Assembly: GCF_037038585.1 (NCBI RefSeq) | Contig: NC_092525.1 | Location: 17,960,867-18,024,866 of the forward strand | Direction of reading: 5' to 3' | From: Patagioenas fasciata | Lineage: Eukaryota; Chordata; Aves; Columbiformes; Columbidae | Length of the DNA: 64,000 nucleotides | Part shown: positions 28,201 to 38,500 of the stretch, piece after piece | Position numbering within the stretch: the first letter of the stretch is position 1 | Layout of the letters: the number at the start of each line of letters is the position of its first letter | The notes under the pieces: model-generated | Told to the model about the DNA's origin: nothing | What the model saw: only the letters and a program-made list of their open reading frames with translations | The model's database searches: none | Program-made: the position numbers and the translations under genes

Positions 28201-31200
28201 GACCAGTATCAGGTGCATACCTTTTAGTCAAGCGAACACCAATCTCTAGTTTCACTAGTTAACAGCTGTCAAATACTACATTAATAAAATATAGCAGCAT
28301 TTCTCAAGCTACCAGCCATCCTCTCATCAGATGTGATAAGGATGCCATTTCTGAGAAGCAAAATACACCAGGCACAATTCAAAGATTCAAGTCAAGCAGG
28401 CAATTTGACTGTGGGCACCTCTCTAACAAGAACTAGACGGGAGCTCATTCTCCATCACAAGAGATTAAGAAGACATTTTCTGCACGGTTTTGTGCTATAT
28501 TGTGGCACTGAAAACTCCGAAGAAGTTATTTCTGTCCCACTTAGAACAAGAAAAGAGTAACACTGGAAGTTTCATATGCTTATTAAGTAGCAGGAAATAT
28601 TATTTCAAACAGCTCTGAACATGCTTTTGAAGGTCATCTGTGAATCAGATGATTTCACATGATTTCCCAGTTAACTGTTTGAAAGTTAAACTGAGAGGGA
28701 AAATAGCCTGTAGTGAACATATCATGACGTCTTGTGTAAAAAATGATGAGAACATAGGAAAAAACTTAAAATGAAAACCTAATTTAAGCAAATTAATTTT
28801 TGTAGAGATTTTAATACTGATTTCCACAGGTTGTGCCAAACACCACTGAGTTTGCGCACTGGGCTCTTCCAGGAAGGTGCTTTTCTGGCGCTCTCACATC
28901 CCCCATGGCAGGGCTGAGTTTGTGGAATATTTCAGCTAAAGCATTTTTCACACAAAGACTGTTCATGACAATTTACAAAAATAAAACACACGATGCCAAC
29001 TCTTAAGCAAATTTATACTCCTTCAAATTAAACAGATACATAAATATCTGTGTACATCAGACTAAGATTCTTCATAATATTTTCAAAACTACTAAGCCAG
29101 CTTTTGAACTTGGGCACTGATCTAAACTTTACCTTCAACATCTTTCAACACTTAGGTCTGTTAGAAAAGAACAAACACTACTACCATTTAATGCTGTTAA
29201 CAGAACTGCCTGGGAGAGCCACAGGACACCTTATCCGCTGTTCTAATCAGGTTCAGCTCTGCACCACCAAACACCCAACATCACCAGCACTGAATGCAGT
29301 TGCTCCCTCTGGGGTAACCACTTACCCACTATTCAGCCTGACCAACCTGGTGGCCTCCTACAGTGGATGGTCACACCCAGAGGGTCGTGGTCAATGGCAC
29401 AATGTCTGGATGGAAAACAGTGACAAGTGGTCTCCCTCAGGGGTCCGTACTGGGACCAGTATTGCTTAATATCTTCATCAGTGACACAGACATTGGGAAC
29501 GACTACACCCTCAGCAAGTTTGTGGATGACACCAAGGTGAGCAGTGCAGGTGACATGCGTGAGGGAGGGCTTCCATCCAGAGGGACCTGGACAAGCCTGG
29601 GAAGTGGGACCTGTGCAAACTTCATGAAGTTCAACAAAGTCAAGTGCAAGGTCCTGCACCTGGGTCAGGGCAACCCCCAGTATCAATACAGGGTGGGGAT
29701 GGAGGAATGGAGAGCAGCCTGGCGGAGGAGGACTTGGGGGTCCTGGCAACGTGTGCTTGCAGCCCAGAGGTAAATCATATCCTGGGCTGCATCAACAGGA
29801 GCATGGCCAGCAGGTTTGGGGGGGATTCTGCCCCTCTGCTCCGCTCTGGTGAGATCCTCCTGCAGTGCTGGTCCAGCTCTGGGGTGCTCAACACAGGACA
29901 GACATGGACCTGTTGGAGAGGGGCCAGAGGAGCCCCAGAAAGTATCAGTGGCTGGAACAGCTCTGCTGGGAGGACAGGCTGAGAGAGTTGGGGTGTTCAG
30001 CTGGAGAAGAGAAGCTCTGGGGAGACCTTATTGCAGCCTTTCAGTACCTAAAAGGGGCCCGTAAGAAAGATGGGGACAGACTTTTGAGCAGGACCTGTTG
30101 CAATAGGACAAGCGGTGATGGTTTTAAACTAAAGGAGGGGAGACTCAGGCTGGACATGAGGAAAAAATTATTGTCCCTGAGGGTGGTGAGAGCCTGGCCC
30201 AGGTTGGCCAGAGAGGTGGTGGATGAACCATCCCTGGAGACATCTCAGGCCAGGCTGGATGGGGCTCTGAGCAACCTGAGCTGGTGAAGATGTCCCTGCT
30301 CATGGCAAGGGTGGGACTGGATGAGCTTTAAGGTCCCTTCCAACCCAAACCATTCCATGATTCTCTGTCTGGGCCAGGAAGGAGTGTTTACTCAGTGAGG
30401 AGAAGCGGGTCATCCAAGTCAGGTATATTCTCTGGTGCGACCCTGTTAACTTGCAAGGAATGTAAGCAGAGGGCTGTTGCCCTGAGCACAGCGGCAACAA
30501 ACAGCTGCAGCTCGTTCCCTGTTCCCGACCTCCACGGGGTTCAGCAAAGTAGTTACAAACCCAGCAATGGTACCACACGCGAACAGGGGCTGCCAGTCCC
30601 AGCTATCACCACTACACCCACGCTCACAATATTCACATCCAAACCACCTGTTGACCAAGCCTAGCCACTATTAGTATTTGTTGCACATAATGTTTACAAA
30701 ACTGCTTCTCCTAAAGGATTTTTTCCTCTTTCACAAATGAATGAATCTACTAGTCTAAAAAAAAAAAAAACAAATCACTGACAATTACCACAATAATAAT
30801 GGTTTAACTGCATCATATTAAGTCCACACAAAGTGGCAACATCCACTAACATGCGCAAAGTCTCACTGCCATGAGTCTCATGCACTGAATGCCCAACTAG
30901 ATTATAATATTTTGACAACAAAACTTGTAGGCAGTTATAAAGCTGTCTGGCAGAGATACAGCAGTCATGAATCCCATGCAGTTTCCAACACAAACACTGG
31001 TTACAGTGGTGCCCTATCTTGGCCCTTAATTATTGCACTCCTGGGATCGACTCATAGTTGGCTCCTGAACCGGATATAAAACTCGGCACCAGCTCTTGGT
31101 CAATGAGGTGTGTTCGCACCTGAGCAAAGTCCCTGCCAGGCAGCTCCCAGGGAACGCCCCTGGTCACAGCAAGGATGATCCTACCACAAAAACAGAGAGA

Positions 31201-34200
31201 AAACACAGGAGAGAGCTCATCAGAATAACAGCAGCGGCATAAACACATGGGCCATGCCAGCGGCTCGGCTAAACATCTTGGAACAGAAATGTAACCACTA
31301 ACGCATAGCTACTACACAGCCTCTTAAACCTGCAAAGTTCCTAAAAGCAGACTCTGAAAGCTAGTTAATCTTATAATCAGTAACAGTTAAAATTCTAACT
31401 AGAAGATAATCAGTCCACACTTTAAAAGTAGCAGAAAAAGCAAGGCCAAATATACTAAAAGGAGTTTAAGAGAAACCACTAATAAATACAGGCTGAATAT
31501 ACTTTAAAAATGTATTATTTACTACCATAAGAAATGTGGTCTTGAAATGCTTCAATTCTTGGCCTGTCCTGTTTTGTCTTGGATAAAAAAACTGTCAACA
31601 TGAGTTCCTACCACATACTAGCCATGTGAAATTTGCATCTCTCCAATGGAAAGAATGCTGGCCTTCCAGAGGATCTGTCGTTATGCTTTATTGCCCGCAT
31701 TTTTTTAAACATAAACAAGAAAGGGAGTCATTAACAGGCACATTTTCTCTATTTATCAAGTTAGCAAAGCTCAATGTATTATTTCTACTAAAATCAGCTT
31801 TTCACGCCTGAGATCTCATCATGCAAGAAAAGAAACATGCAAGAAATACTCTGTCATCACCTGGAACAACATACCACGGATAAAGCTTACAACACCTAAA
31901 TCCAAGTATTTTTCTCTCGCTAGATGTAATACTGAATTATGTTATTCTGGCAACAAAAATATTTAACAATTATAGTGGTGCCTGGCCAGATTTCTACAGT
32001 AAGCTTCAGTGGTGTTTCCAACATAAACACTGGACAAGCCTGGTCTGTAACTTGGCTCTCAGCAAGTAGCTGAAGCCCTAAACTTCACATGCATATTCTT
32101 GCAATGGGAATCAATTATGTGTTAAGCAGTTGAACTGAATAATGCTAACCAAAGAAGTTTTAAATCATCTCACAACTAACAAAGACTTTGTTTCCATCTG
32201 TGCAGGCAGAGCAGGAAAGAGGACTCCTCAGGAAAAAGCTTTACATTTACAAATGGTACAACGCAGTGTTCGTTTAATTCAAATTTTAGACCACTACATT
32301 TTTGAGTTCATGACATGACACGTGGATTTCACTTCAAATATATTAAAAAAGGTCTGCTCAAAAAAAAACTTAGATAACGTTTAAAATAATAACCTGTTAC
32401 TGAGGGAAAATCCCAGAGACTCTGTTGCAGAGGAGAAGTGGGGTCAGTAGCACCATAAAGTGGGTTAGATAACAAAGCACAAGGACCAATGCAAAGTCAA
32501 ATTTTAAACACCTGCCTACGTATGACAAGAGAGGTAGGAAGACCTCAAATTTTCACCAACTGGGCACGTCCTGCCAGATAAATCCTGCTTTGCACCTAGC
32601 ATGCAAGATTTCAGACAGAGATCGGGCTCACCGTACCATACAGGGTGTGCTCTTCTGTGGCAAATTTTCAAGTTTTTTTCAATGTAGTGTAAAAAAAAGT
32701 TCTCAGGTGAGCAGTGGCTGTGGGATCACATCTAAGATGTGCTGCAGACGTTCTCCTGCCCAGGTACCCAGGAACAATGAGGACTGATGTGGAGTCTAAA
32801 GCTTTGGCTCAGCACATTCCCTCTTCACTTCCACAAACTTTGAAACCTGAAATAAAATCAAGCCCATAATTCTAGGCCATAAAGTGCCTTTGGGGTGAAC
32901 CTTTTTGTTTGAGAATTGACTCTCACTTTTGTAAGACCATACCCTACAAAGATCTTTAGTAAAATAATATAAAAAACCATTAAGATACAAAAAGCTTCTC
33001 AATAAACTTAGCATGGACATGAAATGAAAAGCATACTTCTCTGATCTCCCAGAGACATATTAGTGTGTTGGTAAGAGGAACACTATGGGACTGGAAATTA
33101 ATTACATCATCTTGGGTATAGTGGGTGATATGCAAGCTAAATGAAAGATAAAAAAAACATAGAAGCGGTAACATGAGAGAGCAAGAACACAAAGCAAAAA
33201 AAAAAAGGCAATAAAGACAATGAAAAAGCACGTACATCCTCAGGCATAAGAGCTACTCGCTATCCAGTGGGTGTGCCTTTCATGTTCAGTCGGTGTGACG
33301 AGGACCAAGTAAAACACAAAGGCCTCTTCTACTTAAATGTCTGGCATACAACAGATCGGGGGGAGAGGACTTCCTCAAATCATCACAGTTCATTAAAGGC
33401 TTTCCATCATAAAGGAACAAGGAAAAATTGTGGCTAATCCAGGGAGAAAGAAGAATTAAAAAAACCCAATCCCACCAGAAACAGCATCACGCTAAGTAGT
33501 GATTTGTCTTTTGATCAGGAACAGGCACCAGTGAATAAAACTGGGCAGGTACATCAGGTCCCAAACCACAAGACAAATCTCTGTCCCAGGTGGACTGCAC
33601 CAGTTTCTTATCAATATGTAAAAGTTTCATCTTTCTTTAGATTCTGTCATGCCCAAGAAGAACTACAGGGTATTAAGATAATTATTCAGCCCTACTTTAT
33701 TTCATGCCCTACATTTAAGTAGAACATCCCCTCCATAAGATTTATTTTCTACCCTCTGCTCTTAAAGAAGAAAAGCAGAAATGGGAATGTAATATGTTGG
33801 CATTTAAAGATAATTAAACACAGAAAACATGAGTTGAAAGCAAGTGCATCTTTCACAGCACTGGCTCCCTAGCTGCAAAGAGGGGAATTGGAAAGTGAAC
33901 AGTCCTTGTTGGTCAGCTCATCTTAGCAGTGGAGACAGGAGATTTTGCTACAAATCTCGGTAACCATTAGCAAAAAAGATAACTCAAGGTCTGTTCTTCC
34001 TAACAGCAACTCCATGGGATACAAACTGCTGTGCCAGGGTACCAGACTGATCATCTCATGGTTATGAGCCACTGCTCCTGCGGAAGTTCATCAGACGTAA
34101 ACAAGGAACCACCAACAGTGAAAAAACAATGACTTGGGGGAAATAAAATCCAATTCTTCTCGTCCACTGGGGCAATTACAAAAACAAAAACAAACAGAAA

Positions 34201-37200
34201 CTGACTTGCTATACAATACTCCAGCAAAAAAAATACTTCCCCTTTAGTAAGGTACAACTTCACTTGTACTCTGGTCATCCTGAACCTCTTGACATTTCTG
34301 TACCAGTAAAGAAGATAATTTATTGTTTCCCTCCTTCTCCCTGCCCAGAGCACTCGCAGCAGTTTTGCGATGGTTCCACGGACCTTCAATTTGTGACGGA
34401 TGCCTTTGGACACTGCGCTTTCAAAATCGTATGCGCTGTGGTCCTCGCTATCAAAATGGATTACTTGGTCCACCAGATATGACGGCCCAGGGAGGTGCAC
34501 ACGCGAGGCAATCGCAAGAGATGTCTAAGCAAGAGATTGCTAATTCATTGCCAAGCACTGACCAGAATAAACCAAATTACTACAACCAAGCATATATTGA
34601 AGTCTCTTTGCAAAGAGTCTCGATGCAAACATCAGCCTTACCACAACACTGCATCAGAGGATATTAATGCTAATGAGAACAGACCCACTATTGGACATTT
34701 TTCAAAAAGACAGGCACTAATGGGACAATCTTGACCCCTAAGTAGAAAAAAAATACTGAGCAGATTTTTAATATAGTTTGCGTATAGCTACAATAATAGA
34801 AAAACATCAGATTGAGGGTGGGAAAACATGGCATTAATTAAGACAGGAGTTGATCTGGTAAGCTGTTTTACTCACACCACAGACCCAACTAACAGGAATC
34901 AGCAATAACAAATGCATTTCTATCTAATTACACAGGTCCAGCAATGTAAAAGTAACAAAAATACAGCTGTGCAGATATGAATGGTGCTTCATCTCCAGAT
35001 TCAGAGAGGTCACGGCAACAGCGTATGTCCGGTTTTAGGTCATTATCACAATGCATGTTTAATAACGCGCACAGTTCAGGTGCTGTGCTGAAGGAATCGG
35101 ACCAGGATGAATGCGGGGAACTAACCGGCAATCCTGGAACACTTCACCGTGATAGGGCTGTACAGAATCAATTGACTTGTCAACTAAACAGTAAATGGAG
35201 ACTTTGCTTTCAAGAAGAGCAAAGATGATAACAAAAATGTTTACTGCAGATCTGTCACAAAAATACCTTTCTCCATGGTTGCAGCGAGAGAATTGCTGGA
35301 AGAAATACTAATCCTGCAAGGACATATTTACAGGTTGAGCTACAAAGCCCAATGAAGAAAGAATCTTCTTAATGTAATTTTGGATTTGTTTCTTACTGAC
35401 ACTCAATGAAAAAAGTTTGTGAGGGAATGCTGACCAACTCGGTGTGACAGACAGCAAGTGCTCTCTTCAGGTTGACCTTCCTCCTGGAAACAGGCTCCAC
35501 ATTTCCTGAGAAACACAGATGTTGCCAAATGGATCTACAGAGAAATCCCACTTGTGAAGATTCAAACGTGGGCAACCTTTGCCCCTTAGCAATAGCCACC
35601 CCACGCCTAAAGTGCCAAACGCTTCTGACACTTCAAGATCTCTCTGTTTGTTTGGTTTCTAAGACTACAAATCTGTGGTACTCTGTTTCTGGTTCAGAAA
35701 CCTCATGGCTAAGGTACTTATCTTCTGTGGCTTTAAGAACATGTATTTTTTTTTAATTCAGTTTTATGCAGGTGGAACTCCAAAGCTAATAGAAGATTAC
35801 AAGTACAACAATAAATTTAAAAAGTTAATATGTAGCTACGGCTGGCAGAGGAAAATGTTTATTACTTAATTTCACCTGTAAAAAATTGGAGTTTCGTTCT
35901 CAACTTGAAAATTATGAACCTTCTGAGAAACCGAAACATCTCCACCAATCTCTACCAGCAGAAGAGCCGTTTCTCACTTTAAAACTATTTCAGTAAATGT
36001 TGGCCTCACTCTTCATATCATAACAACAAGTTATAACAAACACAACACCCCAATGATTAGAAATGAATAATTACATTTATTAGAATCTATTCTGGAAGAC
36101 TTCATTGCATTTAAACGATGTTCATCTCCTTCACAACAGCGAATAAATTAGACAGGTTAGCAATAGCTTATCTGATTTCACTTGGCTAACCAAGAAGAAA
36201 ACAGCAGATGAAACACGCACAGTGTTTACCAAGGGTGCTCATTTGAAACAAGAAATACTACGTTTCATGGTAATTTGTGGAAATGCATTACAGCCAAATA
36301 CACAGGTATACTTAACATGCCTGACCACAAACACACTTCTCCTTTCCAAAACTGCTCCAGGACAGAAACTTCCTCTCTATAGCAAAACTGTTCTGCCTTT
36401 CCATGCCAACACCAATAGCTCAATGACAGTAAAAACTAAAATGACACCTTTTGAAGCTGTATTTCAGGATCTCTACATGGTGATACTGTTCTAGCATAGT
36501 ACCAGCTTAACATTATTATCAAAATAAAATGGCAAACTTCCAAAATACTGTGTGGGTGCCAAAGTGGACCTCCACACTCACACTTCCCTGCGGCATTCTT
36601 TGTCTGACCAAGCAGTGCCAAACTTGACGGCTTTCACTGAGGCAAGATGTGCTTTTAACCATCCACGTGTGAATTTATGAAGTTCCAGCAAGTAATGCAA
36701 CTGTTGGAGTGTCAGACAAAGTGATCCTGCCCTGGCCATCTGCAGCAAGCACCCCGTGATACACCAGTAAGCCCTCTCTGTCAACACACTCGCGCGGTGG
36801 CTTCTTAGAGAGATGATGAAGATTAGCAGCGTTTTCCAAGTTGTGAGTTTGCTATTGATTTGGTCATTAGCTTGCTATAAATATGGGTGAGGCTTTGTGT
36901 GTAAAACATCACAGCAAAACCATCTCATCTAAAACTCCAACCATGCTACGGCACAGTCAAATCGACCAAAAGACACCATATGCATGAGAACAAAACATCG
37001 AGAAGTGACACAGCAACCCAGCTCGGTACTCCGATCAAATTACGCTGATTGCTGAAAGATTCTCTCTGAAATGAATGGTCCTTTTCTACCAGAGTTATGG
37101 AGAAAATCATAGTCTTCATGCGCTGCACTGACCCGTAGGTAGTTAAATGGCCTGTGCTTTAGAAAGGCAGGGAAAGAGACACAAGGAGAGGTTTAGAACA

Positions 37201-38247
37201 AAAGCTGTAATTACAATTTTTTACGTTTCTGCATCAAGTTGAAAATATGGAGCTGGTAAAGACTTGGTAAAGTGACTGTGCAAGTAAATCACCTCAAAAT
37301 CTGACTCACACGCATTAGGTTTAAGAGTTCAGCAATTTTCTCCTCCAAACGGCAGCAATTTGAGCGAAATTCTCCTAAACTACCAACAGATTACAGAAAA
37401 ACACTTTCACAGACTGCTCACCTCGAAAAAACAAAACCGAACAGACTTGAAGCCTTTTAGCTGTGCTTTTATACAGAAGCTGGACGTGCAGAAGTCGCCC
37501 CACCTGCCTGGACGCTGTGGCAACACAGGTGTCACCTCACGAGTCCCGCTCACCGGCCCCACACCGGCCACCGCTCCCCTGCAGGGGAAGCCACCAGGTG
37601 CTGTGAGCATACTCGTTAATTAGCCGGGCTGATTTACACACCTGGCTGCCCCTCACAGCCCCCCGGGGCTGCTCCCTCCAGCCGCGGCTCTCAGGTAACG
37701 GCGGGGCCGGCCCAGCCAAGCGTCGCCCCCGGCCCAAGCGGGCGACGGTTCCCGCTCTGGGCAGGACAAGCTGGAGCCGCTTCGGGCAGCACCGCGGTAA
37801 CAAAGCCGCCTGCCCAAGGAGGCGCGGGGAGGAGAAGCCCGAGCGGGCTCGCAGCGGGGAGGAAGGGGAAGCTGCAGCTCCCGAACACCCCCGGGGACGA
37901 GGGCGAACGCGGGCAGCCCCGCACCTCCATCCCGCCGGCCCTGGGGAGCGGGTCCCCCTCGGCACCCGGCCCCACTCCGGAGCCCTGGGACGTGCCCCCC
38001 GGCCCCGGCCCGCCCGAGGCGTCGGCGGGAGCTCGCCACGCCGGCTGAGGGGGGGGGGCGGCGGCCGTACCTGGCTGCTGCTCTCGGCCGGCAGGTTCCT
38101 CAGCAGGATCTTGCGCCTGTTGCTCAGCTCCCGGCGAGTGCTCGCCAGCCGCCTCGCCACCTCCTCGGGGCTGAGCGGCGGTGGCGGCCGAGCCCCCCGC
38201 GGCGCCTCCGCGGGCAGGTCCGCGCCGCGCTCCGCTGCTGCCGCCAT
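4102..38247 (-). CDS. RAVER2: RAVER2, ribonucleoprotein PTB-binding 2 (whole gene, CDS span)
   Basis: Complete minus-strand gene. Joining exons 38071-38247, 27126-27192, 21742-22211, 18335-18526, 17312-17438, 16295-16377, 13632-13736, 13340-13451, 12016-12266, 10039-10150, 9523-9668 and 4102-4248 gives 1989 nt, 662 residues. Phase is unbroken and every intron is GT-AG. Three RRMs are visible: RRM1 from about residue 46, RRM2 with RNP2 LCITNL (120-125) and RNP1 KGYGFVEY (159-166), and RRM3 with KCLCVDRF (207-214) and GDFAVVEY (248-255). The C-terminal half has GLLGEPP (410-416) and SLLGEPP (536-542), matching the motif by which raver proteins bind PTB RRM2, and a basic KKRRVY end. Family role: shuttling RNA-binding co-regulator of PTB splicing repression. 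Optional exons at 7806-7895 and 7076-7159 would give 720 residues. The N-terminus before RRM1 is shorter than I recall for human (691 residues). Confidence 0.96.
7076..7159 (-). CDS. RAVER2: RAVER2 candidate cassette exon B
   Basis: 84 bp, phase 0 to phase 0, acceptor TTTGCAG and donor GTGAGA. It encodes 28 residues rich in Pro, Gln, Gly and Tyr, beginning [13 protein letters not shown] and ending PPQKPVNK. It lies between core exons 11 and 12 and would splice in frame with either. I do not recall this segment in canonical human RAVER2. It could be an avian or general vertebrate alternative exon, or a fortuitous reading frame. Confidence 0.6.
7806..7895 (-). CDS. RAVER2: RAVER2 candidate cassette exon A
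   Basis: 90 bp, phase 0 to phase 0, acceptor TTTATAG and donor GTGAGA. It encodes 30 residues starting [15 protein letters not shown] and ending EFENEASE. The aromatic/Gln-rich first half and acidic second half look like real protein, and the phase agrees exactly with exons 11 and 12. Use in mature mRNA is inferred. Confidence 0.68.
8654..8700. repeat. 14-bp tandem repeat, 3 copies
   Basis: Three head-to-tail copies of GGCAGGAGACCTAC, with one base changed in the third, plus the start of a fourth. It lies in the RAVER2 intron between core exon 11 and candidate exon A. Confidence 0.9.
9523..9668 (-). CDS. RAVER2: RAVER2 core exon 11
   Basis: 146 bp, completing the G left by exon 10 and ending at a codon boundary (49 residues). 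It includes [19 protein letters not shown], which parallels the mammalian segment before the terminal exon. Acceptor AACAG, donor GTACGT. Confidence 0.9.
10039..10150 (-). CDS. RAVER2: RAVER2 core exon 10 (SLLGEPP motif)
   Basis: 112 bp. It encodes [14 protein letters not shown] and [12 protein letters not shown], the most conserved stretch of the raver C-terminal half. SLLGEPP is the PTB RRM2-interaction motif described for raver proteins. Acceptor TTTGCAG, donor GTAAGC, leaving one base of the next codon. Confidence 0.95.
12016..12266 (-). CDS. RAVER2: RAVER2 core exon 9
   Basis: 251 bp, 84 codons after completing the split codon from exon 8. It contains [13 protein letters not shown], conserved with mammalian RAVER2, then a Gln/Asn-rich low-complexity linker. 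Acceptor ACTGCAG, donor GTAAGG. Confidence 0.93.
13340..13451 (-). CDS. RAVER2: RAVER2 core exon 8 (GLLGEPP motif)
   Basis: 112 bp. It encodes [20 protein letters not shown], a second PTB-binding-type motif (residues 410-416), followed by a short Gly/Ser-rich segment. Acceptor TTATAG, donor GTAAAT; one base carries over to exon 9. Confidence 0.93.
13632..13736 (-). CDS. RAVER2: RAVER2 core exon 7
   Basis: 105 bp, 35 codons, phase 0. It encodes [13 protein letters not shown] and [11 protein letters not shown], colinear with the mammalian linker after RRM3. SSILGS is a degenerate relative of the LLGEPP motif. Acceptor TTTGCAG, donor GTAAGC. Confidence 0.92.
13882..13935. repeat. (AACT)n-like microsatellite
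   Basis: Irregular array of AACTAACTAAA-type units in the RAVER2 intron just upstream, in gene direction, of exon 7. Confidence 0.8.
16295..16377 (-). CDS. RAVER2: RAVER2 core exon 6
   Basis: 83 bp, 28 residues counting the codon split with exon 5. It encodes [17 protein letters not shown] and FLQLNKVHQ, colinear with mammalian RAVER2. Acceptor AAAGCAG, donor GTAAGT. Confidence 0.92.
17312..17438 (-). CDS. RAVER2: RAVER2 core exon 5
   Basis: 127 bp. It encodes [19 protein letters not shown] and a Leu/Gln-rich run, closely matching the mammalian sequence just after RRM3. The acceptor is ATTGGAG, with a fairly weak pyrimidine tract; the donor is GTAAGT. Confidence 0.93.
18335..18526 (-). CDS. 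RAVER2: RAVER2 core exon 4 (RRM3)
   Basis: 192 bp, 64 codons, phase 0 at both ends. It holds the second half of RRM3, including GDFAVVEY (RNP1) and the [14 protein letters not shown] strand, then [14 protein letters not shown]. Acceptor TTTCCAG, donor GTAAGA. Confidence 0.96.
20652..20726. repeat. 25-bp tandem repeat, 3 copies
   Basis: Three near-identical copies of a unit containing CTTGATTACAGTATTTA, spaced exactly 25 bp (starts 20653, 20678, 20703). It is in RAVER2 intron 3. Confidence 0.9.
21742..22211 (-). CDS. RAVER2: RAVER2 core exon 3 (RRM1 end, RRM2, RRM3 start)
   Basis: 470 bp, residues 82-238. It opens with [12 protein letters not shown], the RNP1-like strand of RRM1. It then carries all of RRM2 ([22 protein letters not shown]) and the first half of RRM3 ([10 protein letters not shown]). 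It is the longest and best conserved exon. Acceptor CTTCCAG, donor GTATGT. Confidence 0.97.
22630..22880 (-). mobile_element. CR1 LINE fragment (3' part)
   Basis: Minus-oriented degenerate CR1 3' end. Recognisable phrases are the GGCAGGGACCTCTGGAGACC block and the CTCCACAACCTCTCTGGG block, plus the stretch corresponding to the end of the reverse-transcriptase ORF. It lies in RAVER2 intron 2 in the gene's direction. Confidence 0.75.
23390..24270. repeat. Long-period imperfect tandem repeat (~435-450 bp)
   Basis: Diverged copies of a long unit. The phrase CAGGACAGACAAGATAG at about 23626 recurs as CAGGACAGATAAGACAG at about 24060, with similar flanks. The phrase CCATGGCCATGTCACA recurs in variants near 23438, 23755 and 24206. 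The block is GC-richer than the surrounding intron and contains no conserved ORF. Confidence 0.65.
24390..25540. repeat. Higher-order minisatellite (3 x ~80 bp per ~240-bp unit)
   Basis: About 14 degenerate ~80-bp monomers of three types. Type A ends CCAGGTCCCACAGGCTGCTC, type B contains CCACCTCTCTACCACATC, and type C contains CCCACCGTATCTGTA. The A-end phrase recurs near 24453, 24686, 24923, 25247 and 25487. The spacings are 233, 237, 324 and 240 bp: three-monomer units with one four-monomer unit. The absence of stops in long + strand frames is a by-product of composition. Confidence 0.85.
27126..27192 (-). CDS. RAVER2: RAVER2 core exon 2 (RRM1)
   Basis: 67 bp. It encodes [20 protein letters not shown], the first helix and next strand of RRM1, almost identical in pattern to mammalian RAVER2. 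It is too short for a simple ORF search. Acceptor TTCTAG, donor GTAAGA; one base carries over to exon 3. Confidence 0.95.
29330..30368 (+). mobile_element. CR1 LINE, 5'-truncated, with decayed reverse-transcriptase ORF
   Basis: About 1 kb of CR1 ORF2 and 3' UTR. One frame (29363-29773) reads [15 protein letters not shown] and later FVDDTK, the reverse-transcriptase motifs including the catalytic DD. Another frame (29865-30287) gives the C-terminal part ([24 protein letters not shown]), so the ORF is frameshifted. The 3' end has the typical GGTCCCTTCCAACCC block and ATGATTCTCTG tail. It is antisense to RAVER2 in intron 1 and not active. Confidence 0.92.
31020..31200. other. Unidentified TATA-containing block, possible old LTR remnant
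   Basis: A CpG-containing stretch unlike the AT-rich intron around it, with a TATAAAA element at about 31075 followed by moderately GC-rich sequence. I could not match it to a known family, and no paired copy or target-site duplication was confirmed. It is in RAVER2 intron 1. Confidence 0.25.
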
Positions 38248-38500
38248 CTTGCAGAGCGCCCGGGCGAGCGGGGGGAGCCGCGGCGGTGGGCGGGCGGCGG
38301 AGCCGCGGGGCACGGTACGGAACGGCCCGGCGGGGAGCCACGCCAGGCCCGCCCCGCCGAGGGGCCGCGCCCGCCGCCCTCTGCCTGCCCCCAAGTGTGC
38401 GGAGCCCCGCGGAGCCGCCGCCGAGGAGCCCAGTGAGGGGGCAGCGGGCTCGGCCTCCCCGAAATAGGCGCCCCGACCCCCGTGCCGCACAAAGGAGGTG
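37640..38500 (-). promoter_or_regulatory. RAVER2: CpG island and RAVER2 promoter region
   Basis: Very GC- and CpG-rich sequence, in sharp contrast to AT-rich flanks, spanning exon 1 and both sides of it. No TATA box was seen upstream of the start codon; GC-box-like runs such as CCCGCCCCGCC are present. This is the usual architecture of a broad housekeeping promoter. Confidence 0.85.
38071..38247 (-). CDS. RAVER2: RAVER2 core exon 1 (start codon)
   Basis: 59 codons from ATG at 38245-38247, in the strong context CAAGATGG, to a GTACGG donor. The peptide is [18 protein letters not shown], a Pro-rich linker with [12 protein letters not shown], then [15 protein letters not shown], which begins RRM1. 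The same frame stays open upstream to an earlier ATG at 38578-38580. I chose the inner ATG for its context and its MAAAA start, shared with mammalian RAVER2. Confidence 0.93.

Noticed and set aside
29363-30287. Functional host reverse-transcriptase-like gene
   Set aside because: The frame is broken into two, 5'-truncated and flanked by a standard CR1 3' end; it is a dead LINE copy.
37537-38070. Downstream part of the 347-codon minus ORF and its overlapping GC-rich ORFs
   Set aside because: The frame is RAVER2 exon 1 read past its GTACGG donor into intron 1. The remaining ORFs are chance frames in a CpG island.
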